NCBI RefSeq assembly: GCF_001610835.1
Contig: NZ_CP011270.1
Coordinates: forward strand, 4,482,001 to 4,546,000
Length of the DNA stretch: 64,000 nucleotides
DNA from: Planctomyces sp. SH-PL14
Lineage (GTDB): Bacteria; Planctomycetota; Planctomycetia; Planctomycetales; Planctomycetaceae
Reading direction: 5' to 3'
The notes beneath the pieces were generated by a model. The model did not search any database, had not been told where the DNA came from, and saw nothing but the letters and a program-made list of their open reading frames with translations. This document shows positions 25,541 through 32,368 of this stretch, one piece after another (within the stretch, counting starts at the first letter, position 1; each line of letters begins with the position of its first letter). The position numbers and the translations under genes are program-made.

Positions 25541-25854
25541 CCGGGGTCCAGGGGGACCCCTGGTGGGGAGTGCAGAGGGGCAACGCCCCTTTGCCCGCCG
25601 GAGGCCGTCTCGCCGGAAGATGTCTGAAGGAGCCCGTGTCCAAGCGCGGACAAGGTGCCGTATGCCCCCTCACCAACCCGCTCGGACTCCAGAGCGAGCG
25701 AGGAGTCCTCAACGCCGGTTCCACAAAGCGGACGTCCGTTGCTTACCACGGTTCCTCATGGAAGCGCCTCCGGCGGCAAGGGGTCGAAACCCCTTGACCC
25801 CAGGCTGCCGTCGCACGTTGGGTTTGAGCTATCAACGCTGCGCCGGCAAGAACG
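25541..25854 (+). repeat. Hairpin repeat copy D
   Basis: A full forward copy from CCGGGGTCC to CCGGCAAGAACG. Hairpin B reads CAAGGGGTCGAAACCCCTTG, an uninterrupted example of the structure that the IS targets elsewhere. It lies between the livF-like gene and the ArsR promoter. Confidence 0.9.
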
Positions 25855-25924
25855 CGGTTCGAGCCAACGTGCTCCGCAATCGGAATGGACAGCAGCCTTC
25901 GAGGCATGGTCGAACGGAGTGCTC

Positions 25925-25952
25925 TTGACGTGCAACCAAATGGTTGCATAAT
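25925..25952 (+). promoter_or_regulatory. ArsR-type promoter with operator in the spacer
   Basis: -35 TTGACG (25925-25930) and -10 CATAAT (25947-25952) are 16 bp apart, and the spacer is almost entirely the perfect palindrome GCAACCAAATGGTTGC (25932-25947, 7-2-7). A repressor bound here would block RNA polymerase directly. It is 20 bp upstream of the ArsR start. Confidence 0.85.
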
Positions 25953-25971
25953 CGGGCCGGGAGTGCGGGAC

Positions 25972-26289
25972 ATGGATGACGTTTTCAAGGCGCTGGCCGA
26001 TCCGACGCGGCGGTTGCTGCTCGACCGGCTGTTCGTCGAGAACGGCCAGACGCTCGGAGCCCTGTGCACCCAACTCGGCATGACCCGCCAGGCGGTCACA
26101 AAGCACCTGCGGATCCTCGAGGCCGCGAACCTCGTGGCCACGGTCCGCCAGGGGCGGGAGAAGCTGCATTACCTGAATCCGGTTCCGATCCACGAGATCG
26201 CCCAGCGATGGATCGGCAAGTACGAGCGCGGACGCCTCCGCCTGCTCGACGACCTCAAGACCCGTCTCGAAGGAGACCACGATGGCTGA
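25972..26289 (+). CDS. ArsR/SmtB-family repressor
   Basis: A 105-residue winged-helix repressor. The frame runs upstream to 25885, but ATG 25972 gives the family start MDDVFKALADPTRRLLLDRL and lies just downstream of the promoter and a GGGAG site. The recognition helix is TRQAVTKHLRILEAANLV (residues about 42-59). The metal-binding ELCVCDL motif is absent, as in ArsR proteins paired with SRPBCC proteins, which do not sense metals. It overlaps the SRPBCC gene by 8 bp, so both are co-translated and repressed together through the palindrome upstream. Confidence 0.92.
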   Translation: MDDVFKALADPTRRLLLDRLFVENGQTLGALCTQLGMTRQAVTKHLRILEAANLVATVRQGREKLHYLNPVPIHEIAQRWIGKYERGRLRLLDDLKTRLEGDHDG

Positions 26290-26743
26290 GTCCCGATTCG
26301 TCTACGTCACCTACATCCGCACAACGCCTGAGAAGCTCTGGCAGGCCCTCCTCGAACCGGAGTTCACCCGCCAATACTGGGCGGAGTGCTGGCACGACTG
26401 CGCGTGGAAACCTGGCTCCCCCTGGAAGCTGATGATCCCCGACGGCCGCGTCGGCGACAGCGGCGAGGTCCTGGAGATCGACCCGCCCCGCAAGCTGGTC
26501 CTCTCCTGGCAGAACGAGTTCAAGGAGGAGCTGAAGCCGGAAGGACATTCGCGGCTGACCTACCAGCTCGATCCGGAAGGGGAGTCGGTCAAGCTGACGG
26601 TGATCCACGAAATGGACCAGCCGAAGTCCAAACTGATCGACGCCGTGTCACAGGGCTGGCCGCACATCCTGTCGAGCCTCAAGACCCTGCTCGAAACCGG
26701 CGAGTCGCTCGTCGAAACCCGCCGGTGGCCCGAGGGGCTGTGA
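26282..26743 (+). CDS. SRPBCC (AHSA1/CalC-like) domain protein
   Basis: A 153-residue soluble helix-grip protein. The START-like fold is recognisable from VYVTYIRTTPEKLWQALLEPEF, GEVLEIDPPRKLVLSWQNEF and a C-terminal helix GWPHILSSLKTLLETGE. Members bind hydrophobic ligands in a central cavity or act as Hsp90-activator-like proteins. It starts inside the last codons of the ArsR gene and is surely in the same operon. The pairing is common and usually interpreted as a stress- or ligand-responsive module, but the ligand is unknown. Confidence 0.9.
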   Translation: MAESRFVYVTYIRTTPEKLWQALLEPEFTRQYWAECWHDCAWKPGSPWKLMIPDGRVGDSGEVLEIDPPRKLVLSWQNEFKEELKPEGHSRLTYQLDPEGESVKLTVIHEMDQPKSKLIDAVSQGWPHILSSLKTLLETGESLVETRRWPEGL

Positions 26744-26832
26744 GGCGAAGCGCGGAAGGCGCCAATTGGTAGTGGCGGAAGTTTCAGGCCATCGCCGTAG
26801 AGAGCGGGCGGGCGTTTTCCGAACGCTGAAGG

Positions 26833-26999
26833 CGTTGAACAACATAGCCTGGGGCAACGCCCCAGGTTTGTGGCACGTACGAATCGACCAGCCCTGAAGG
26901 GGCGACACAACGCCTATCGTTGTTGCGCCCCTTCAGGGCTCAGGATCGAGCGCCGTCACCGTTCCTGGGGCGTTGCCCCAGGCTATGTTGTTTCACGCC
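26833..26999. repeat. Nested palindromic repeat
   Basis: The outer arms (26833-26865, with CATAGCCTGGGGC and CAACGCCCCAGG) are inverted at 26963-26999 (CCTGGGGCGTTG, CCCCAGGCTATGTTG). Inside lies a second inverted pair, AGCCCTGAAGGGGCG and CGCCCCTTCAGGGCT. Each arm is itself a hairpin (CCTGGGGCAACGCCCCAGG). It lies in the 382-bp space between the SRPBCC and sulfatase genes, which has no ORF I would call. Units of this kind are widespread in planctomycetes to my knowledge. Confidence 0.75.
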
Positions 27000-27125
27000 G
27001 TTGGCGTGGGCTGCCTCGAAGATCTCCGTCCTTGGGAGCTTCGTGATTCCTCTCCGGCCGGCGCGTCCGAACGCCTCCACTCGGACGCGCCTGTCCCATC
27101 CGCTCTGATCCGAGCGAGACGTATC

Positions 27126-28565
27126 TCAGTCCTCGTTCTTCTGCTGCTTCTTGCCCTTCCCCTTGGCCTTGCCGTTTCCTGATCCTTCGCCCGGTTCCGG
27201 GGCGCCCGGGAGGTTGGCGGCGTCGGTCTTCGGCAGCCACTTGGCGAGTTCCTCCTTGCGGGAGGCGTACTCCGGCTTGCCGGCGAGGTTGGCGTACTCC
27301 AGCGGGTCGGCCGCCTCGTCGTAGAGTTCTTCCTCGCCATTGGCGTAGCGGATGTACCGCCAGCCTTCGGTCCGGACGGTGTGGTTCTTCCGGCCGTGGG
27401 TCGTGATCGCCGGGAGGTCCCAGGCCGCCTTCGGGTCCTTCAGCAGCGGGACGAGGCTCCGGCTGTCGAGGTGGTCGGGCTTCGGGAGGTTCGCCAGGTC
27501 GCAAACGGTCGGATAGATCGTGACGTAGTCGACGGTCCGCTCGCAGACGCCGCCGGGCTGCGTCATGCCGGGGACTTTCCAGACAAAGACGGTCCGCGTC
27601 GGCTCTTCCCAGAGGGCAAACTTCCGCCAGTGCGACTTCTCGCCAAGGCTCCAGCCGTGGTCGCTCCACAGGCAGACGATCGTGTTGTCGCGGTGCGGCG
27701 ACTTCTCGAGGGCGTCGAGCAGGCGGCCGACCTGGGAGTCGCAGAAGGCGATCGTCGCCAAGTAGGCCTGGACCGCTTCCTTCCAGCGGCCGGAGGCGAC
27801 GATCTTGGCGTGGTCGCCGTTCGGTCCGGCCATCTTGACGCCGGCCGGGGGGACGTCGGCAAGGTCGTCTTCGCGGTGCGGCGGGAGCTGGATCGACTCC
27901 AGCGGGAACATGTCGAACCACTTCTTCGGGACGCTGAAGGGCATGTGGGGCTTCACCAGACCGACGGCCAGGAAGAACGGCTTGTCGCTCTTTTCGTTCA
28001 GCTTCTCGATGCCGTAGCTGACGACGCCGTAGTCCGGCATTTCCTCGTCGGTGTTGGCGAGGGGATAGAACTGGATGCCGCCGACGCCGTCATCCTTCGC
28101 GTCGGGATGTCGCCGCGTCTGGCCTTTGCCGGGGAAGTAGTCGGCCCAGTCGCCGCCGCGGTCGCCGGGGCCGTGGTAGATCTTTCCGGCGCCGTAGACG
28201 CGGTAGTCCGCCTTGGCGAACTGGGAGTTGAGGAGTTTGTCTTCGCTGATGCCGGGGCGCCAGTTCTGGCTGTTGAGGTAGCAGCCGGTGGTGCTGGGCC
28301 GCATTCCGGACATGAGGGAGGCCCGCGAGGGGTTGCAGGCGGGGGCGGTGCAGTAGGCCCGTTTGAAGGTGACCCCCTGGGCGGCGAGGCGGTCGATGTT
28401 GGGGGTCTTGGTCTGTGGGTGTCGGCCGAGGTGTCCGACCCAGTGGTTCAGGTCATCGATGGCGATGAAGAGGACGTTGGGGCGGTCGGCGGCGGTCGCC
28501 GCAGTGGCCCAGAGCCCGAGGAGGAGGGCGAGGAGGGTGTGCCAGGAGGCAGGTCGGATCATCAA
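27126..28565 (-). CDS. Secreted sulfatase (iduronate-2-sulfatase-like)
   Basis: A 479-residue exported sulfatase. A signal peptide (LLALLLGLWATAATA) precedes NVLFIAIDDLNHW, whose two Asp bind Ca. The active-site motif C-N-P-S-R (ACNPSRASLMSG, near residue 80) carries the Cys that becomes formylglycine. GAGKIYHG, a VGLVKPHMPF segment and SDHGWSLGE supply the Lys, His and Asp/His ligands. The LNHW and VKPHMPF patterns resemble the iduronate-2-sulfatase group. The C-terminus ends in a Lys/Gly/Gln-rich tail (KAKGKGKKQQKNED), unusual for the family and possibly for surface binding. It would desulfate algal or animal polysaccharides. A formylglycine-generating enzyme is not in the window. Confidence 0.9.
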   Translation of the reverse strand: MMIRPASWHTLLALLLGLWATAATAADRPNVLFIAIDDLNHWVGHLGRHPQTKTPNIDRLAAQGVTFKRAYCTAPACNPSRASLMSGMRPSTTGCYLNSQNWRPGISEDKLLNSQFAKADYRVYGAGKIYHGPGDRGGDWADYFPGKGQTRRHPDAKDDGVGGIQFYPLANTDEEMPDYGVVSYGIEKLNEKSDKPFFLAVGLVKPHMPFSVPKKWFDMFPLESIQLPPHREDDLADVPPAGVKMAGPNGDHAKIVASGRWKEAVQAYLATIAFCDSQVGRLLDALEKSPHRDNTIVCLWSDHGWSLGEKSHWRKFALWEEPTRTVFVWKVPGMTQPGGVCERTVDYVTIYPTVCDLANLPKPDHLDSRSLVPLLKDPKAAWDLPAITTHGRKNHTVRTEGWRYIRYANGEEELYDEAADPLEYANLAGKPEYASRKEELAKWLPKTDAANLPGAPEPGEGSGNGKAKGKGKKQQKNED

Positions 28566-28668
28566 TCTAGTCCAAGCGAAGTCTGGCAGGATTTGGGGGG
28601 ACCGTGGGCGGCGGTCAGAGGAATTCTGTTCGAAACCGCCCCCCCGTCGCCAGCCACCCGCTCTTCAG

Positions 28669-28981
28669 CCGGGTCCAGGGGTTACCCTGGTGGGGGATGC
28701 AAGGGGGCAACGCCCCTTTGCCCGCCGGAGGCCGTCTCGTCGCACAGCGCCGGAACGAGTGTGTGTCCAAGCGCGGACAACGTGCCGTATGCCCCCACAC
28801 CACCCCGCGGGGATTGCAAACCGAGCGAGGAGTCCTCGACGCCGGTTCCCTAAAGCGAACGTCCGTTGTTTACCACGGTTCCTCACAGGACTGCCTCCGG
28901 CGGCAAGGGGGTGGCCTCCCTTGACCCCCAATGGCCGTGGCACATTGGGTTTGAGCTAACGGAGTCGCGCCGGCAAGGACG
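28669..28981 (+). repeat. Hairpin repeat copy E
   Basis: A full forward copy from CCGGGTCC to CCGGCAAGGACG. Hairpin A has the GATGCAAGGGGGCAACG form and hairpin B reads CAAGGGGGTGGCCTCCCTTG. It is placed between the divergent sulfatase and MoxR genes, where it separates their promoters. Confidence 0.9.
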
Positions 28982-29056
28982 ACCCTCCCGGAATGTCATC
29001 CATTGCTATAGACTCGCGCCTCCTCCATTGCTGCCCCACTGAGTTCCTCCCCGACG

Positions 29057-30010
29057 ATGCTGAACGCCGCTGCCGTTGCCGAGGGACACGCCCGGATCGA
29101 GCTTCTCCGCCGCAACCTCGCCTCGGTTATTCGCGGCAAAGTCGAGATCATCGACCTCCTGATCACCGCCCTCCTGGCCGGCGGCTCCGTCCTCCTCGAA
29201 GACGTCCCCGGAGTCGGCAAAACAACACTCGCCAAAGCCTTGGCGAAATCGCTCGACACTCAATTCCGCCGCGTCCAGTTCACCCCCGACCTGCTCCCGA
29301 CCGACATCCTCGGGGCCTCGATCTACAACCCCCGCGACGGCTCGTTCACGTTTCATCCGGGCCCCATCTTCAGCCACATCCTCCTGGCCGACGAGATCAA
29401 CCGCGCGTCGCCGCGAACCCAGTCGGCGCTCTTGGAAGCGATGAGCGAAGGGCAGGCGACCATCGAAGGGCACCGCCACCCCCTCCCCCACCCCTTCCTC
29501 GTCCTGGCGACCCAGAACCCGGTCGACTTCCACGGCACCTACCCGCTCCCCGAGGCGCAGCTCGACCGGTTCCTGCTGCACCTCAACATGGGCTACCCGG
29601 ACCAGAAGACCGAAGTCGACATCCTCTTCGCCCAGGCCCTCGAACCGCCGATCGATCACGTCGAGCCGGTCCTCTCGATCGCCGACGTCAGCCAGATGCA
29701 GGCCCAGGTCCGCGAGGTCCAGGTCGAACGGACCGTCGCGAACTACATCGTCGAGATCGTCCGGGAAACGCGGAAGCACCCCATGCTGAAGCTCGGCGTC
29801 AGCCCTCGCGGCTCGCTGATGCTCTTCCGCGCCGCCCAGGCGGCCGCCTTCACGGCGGAGCGGACGTTCGTCATGCCCGACGACGTCCAGCGGGTCGCCG
29901 TCCAGGTCCTCGCTCACCGGACGATGCTCTCGTCCAAAGCCAAGTACAGCGGCCTGACGGGCGACCAGGTGATGCGAGAGGTCATCTCGACGATCAAGGT
30001 GCCTGTGTAG
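29057..30010 (+). CDS. MoxR-family AAA+ ATPase
   Basis: A 317-residue AAA+ ATPase. Walker A is EDVPGVGKTTLAKALA (near residue 55), Walker B ILLADEINRAS (near 110), sensor 1 LATQNP (near 153) and an arginine-finger region follows (LPEAQLDRFLLHL). The C-terminal lid domain ends in HRTMLSSKAKYSGLTGDQV. MoxR ATPases act as chaperones that activate metalloenzymes or cell-envelope complexes and are normally followed by DUF58 and von Willebrand A genes. Here the next genes are unrelated and on the other strand, so this is an orphan. A half-arm of the palindromic family starts right after its stop codon. Confidence 0.9.
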   Translation: MLNAAAVAEGHARIELLRRNLASVIRGKVEIIDLLITALLAGGSVLLEDVPGVGKTTLAKALAKSLDTQFRRVQFTPDLLPTDILGASIYNPRDGSFTFHPGPIFSHILLADEINRASPRTQSALLEAMSEGQATIEGHRHPLPHPFLVLATQNPVDFHGTYPLPEAQLDRFLLHLNMGYPDQKTEVDILFAQALEPPIDHVEPVLSIADVSQMQAQVREVQVERTVANYIVEIVRETRKHPMLKLGVSPRGSLMLFRAAQAAAFTAERTFVMPDDVQRVAVQVLAHRTMLSSKAKYSGLTGDQVMREVISTIKVPV

Positions 30011-30027
30011 GGAGAGGCGGAAGGTAG
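30011..30027. repeat. Half-arm of the stop-codon palindromic family
   Basis: GGAGAGGCGGAAGGTAGA follows the TAG of the MoxR gene directly and matches the arm of the 6577-6740 element. No inverted partner is visible nearby, so this is a partial or decayed copy. Confidence 0.5.
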
Positions 30028-30135
30028 AGACCGCGCCGGTGCTGAGAGCGCTTGCCCGGTTGGTGCCGTTGTTGGTGATCTGGATCGTCGGGTTGAGCAC
30101 TGCGGAGCAAGCCAGCGGTTGCCCGGGCATTGTTT

Positions 30136-30603
30136 TCACGCAACAAGGTTTCTCTGGACATCAGGCCAGATGTCCTTGCTGACCACAATGGTCATATTCG
30201 TGCCCTCAACTTCCAACGCGACGCCGTGCCTCCAAAGGCGAAGGTAGTATAAAGGAATCGTCACTTCCTTGGGGTTCGATAATGAAGCCCAAGGAATGAG
30301 AATCGTGCGCGGCCTTGGGAACCCAAACGGGGAAGGGCCTTCGCGCACAAGAAGGCCATCCGTTGCCACGGCGATATTCCGGCCCATGAGTTCGTGCCCG
30401 GGTGAATCGCGGTAGTAGCACCACTTCCAGTGCGGACTAGCTTGACTTGTGGTGGGTGCGCCGAACCTGCGCGTTGCCATGAACCAGTTGGGGAATCTCC
30501 GATGCCGTGTTGCTGTGTCGAGCACAGCACACACTCCCATAACGAGAGCAGCTATTGCGAGCAAGAACGCCCAAACAACCCCTGTTCCAGAAAGGCCATC
30601 CAT
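30136..30603 (-). CDS. Hypothetical membrane-anchored protein
   Basis: About 155 residues starting at ATG 30603 (a GTG at 30612 is also in frame; AAGGAG lies 12 bp before the ATG and too close to the GTG). An N-terminal transmembrane helix (VVWAFLLAIAALVMGVCAVL) is followed by a short basic linker and a soluble part with aromatic clusters (WKWCYYRDSPGHEL, IPLYYLRLWRHG) and a final VVSKDIWPDVQRNLVA. No family recognised. The base composition is visibly less G/C-rich than its neighbours, and third codon positions are often A or T, suggesting recent acquisition. Confidence 0.55.
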   Translation of the reverse strand: MDGLSGTGVVWAFLLAIAALVMGVCAVLDTATRHRRFPNWFMATRRFGAPTTSQASPHWKWCYYRDSPGHELMGRNIAVATDGLLVREGPSPFGFPRPRTILIPWASLSNPKEVTIPLYYLRLWRHGVALEVEGTNMTIVVSKDIWPDVQRNLVA

Positions 30604-30813
30604 TGTGCCCACGTTCTCCTTGGGGACAGGGGCAAATACTATCGCGGGGAGCGTAAAGGAACGAGATTATCTTCGCGGCCAACGCGCCCAGCAGTCCGTG
30701 TAAGGCATGGCGATTTCGCACGCCTTCGGCGATACGGCCATCAATGCGAAACCGCCACCCCAGTTCGAGCGAACGTGGCGCGGCGTTTCCGATTCACGTC
30801 CGCGGAGGTCGGA

Positions 30814-32232
30814 TCAAGTTCCCGTCCCCGCCTCCTTCCTGAGCACCAGCCGCGCGACCGGAATCCCGGCCGCCAGCGTCGCCAGGCTGAGGAGGCTGGG
30901 AATCCGGCGGTCTCGGTCGAGAAGCGCGACGGCGATCGTCCCGAGGCTCAGGAGCAGGAAGACGAGCGGCGGCAGCGGATAGAGCGGGACCGAGTAAGGG
31001 CGGACGAGATCCGTGCGCCTCCGGAGCGGGAAGACGCACACGACCACGAGGGCCGCGATCGCCGCCAGACCGATCGAGGCGTAGTCGAGGATCTGGGCGA
31101 AGGATCCGGACCACACGATCCCGACCGCCGCGGCGGCCTGCGCCAGCGTGGCGATTACCGGAGTGCCGCGCGTCGGGTGGAGTCGGCTGGCGATCTGGGG
31201 AAAGGCCCGGTCGCGGGCCATCGCCACGGCGACCCGCGGGCCGGCCAACAGGTACGCGCTGACCGAGGCGATCAGTCCCAGTCCCAGGACGGCCGAGACC
31301 AGGGCCGCCGCCCGCGGGCCGAAGAGCGCGGTCGTTGCCAGCTCCGCCACGCGCTCCACCTCCGCGGGGGACTTCCGCATCATGACCGCGGGATCCAGGG
31401 CATAGACGTAGACGACATTGATCACGACGTAAAGCGCGACGACCGACAGACAGCCCCAGATCGTGGCCCGCGGCAGGAGTTGCGCCGGATCGCGGATCTC
31501 CCCCGCGATGTAGGCCGCCCCGTTCCATCCCGAGTACGCATAGCCCACATAGACGAGTCCCGTCGCCAGGGCGGACCACTGGGGCGCCGTCGGCCAGCCC
31601 CCTTGGGCAAAGTGGCTCCAGTCCCCCCGCCCCCAGAGCAGCGCCGCCGCCGCCATCGCCACGAAGACGAGCGTCTTGAGGAGGGTGCTCGATCCCTGAA
31701 GCCAGGCACTCTGTCGATGCCCCAGGCCGTGCCCGAACGAGACCGCCACGATCAGGAGCGACGCCAGCGCGCGGCTGAGCGTCGCGAGTTGGTCAGGGGG
31801 CCAATGGGAGAACGAGGAGCCGGCCGGCACGAGGAGGTAATCGATCGCCAGCCGGGCGATGACGGCGGTCGGGGCGGCGAAGCCGAGGACGAACGTCGCC
31901 CAGCCGGCGACGATCCCGGCGTGCCGCCCGTAGGCTTCGCGGACAAAGACGTAGTCGCCGCCAACGTGCGGAAGGGTCGTCGCGAGCTCGACCACCGTCA
32001 GCGCCCCGCAAAGGGCCATCCCGCCGCCGACGATCCACAGCGCGATCAGGGCCGCCGGATTGCCGGTGTCGCGGAGCGTGTAGCCGGAGGTCGCGAGGAT
32101 GCCCGCCCCGACCATGCTGGCCACGACCAGGGCATAGCCGGTCCCGAGACCGAACTGCCGCGCCGAGTCGGCAGAACCGTCGCGCGATCCCTCCGGCGGG
32201 GCAATCGAGGCGTTCGCGTGAGATTCGGACAC
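30814..32232 (-). CDS. APC-family amino acid permease
   Basis: A 472-residue inner-membrane transporter with about 12 hydrophobic helices. The APC consensus in helix 1 is GYALVVASMVGAGILATSG, where the G-A-G-I segment binds the substrate backbone. Helix 3 carries GGDYVFVREAYGRHAGIVAGW, and FSGWN-like residues occur in AYSGWNGAAYIAGEIRDP (helix 6). It most resembles the amino acid-polyamine-organocation antiporters used for uptake or exchange of amino acids. It stands alone; the HEAT-repeat gene upstream is on the same strand, 136 bp away. Substrate unknown. Confidence 0.88.
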   Translation of the reverse strand: MSESHANASIAPPEGSRDGSADSARQFGLGTGYALVVASMVGAGILATSGYTLRDTGNPAALIALWIVGGGMALCGALTVVELATTLPHVGGDYVFVREAYGRHAGIVAGWATFVLGFAAPTAVIARLAIDYLLVPAGSSFSHWPPDQLATLSRALASLLIVAVSFGHGLGHRQSAWLQGSSTLLKTLVFVAMAAAALLWGRGDWSHFAQGGWPTAPQWSALATGLVYVGYAYSGWNGAAYIAGEIRDPAQLLPRATIWGCLSVVALYVVINVVYVYALDPAVMMRKSPAEVERVAELATTALFGPRAAALVSAVLGLGLIASVSAYLLAGPRVAVAMARDRAFPQIASRLHPTRGTPVIATLAQAAAAVGIVWSGSFAQILDYASIGLAAIAALVVVCVFPLRRRTDLVRPYSVPLYPLPPLVFLLLSLGTIAVALLDRDRRIPSLLSLATLAAGIPVARLVLRKEAGTGT

Positions 32233-32285
32233 CGGGACCTCGGGGCCTCAGCAGCAGTGCCCCGGCGGCCGCTCACGTGCGTCCT

Positions 32286-32312
32286 GAACCGGGGTCTCGA
32301 CGACCCCGGTTC
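32286..32312 (-). terminator. Strong hairpin downstream of the HEAT-repeat gene
   Basis: AACCGGGGTC-TCGAC-GACCCCGGTT forms a 10-bp perfect stem in the space between the HEAT gene and the permease. There is no T-run on either side, so it may be a pause or RNA-end stabiliser rather than an intrinsic terminator. Confidence 0.4.
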
Positions 32313-32368
32313 TCCTCCGGCACTCCCTGCTGCCGGTGTTTAACCCGTCCAATCGGCGGCGGAAAGGC

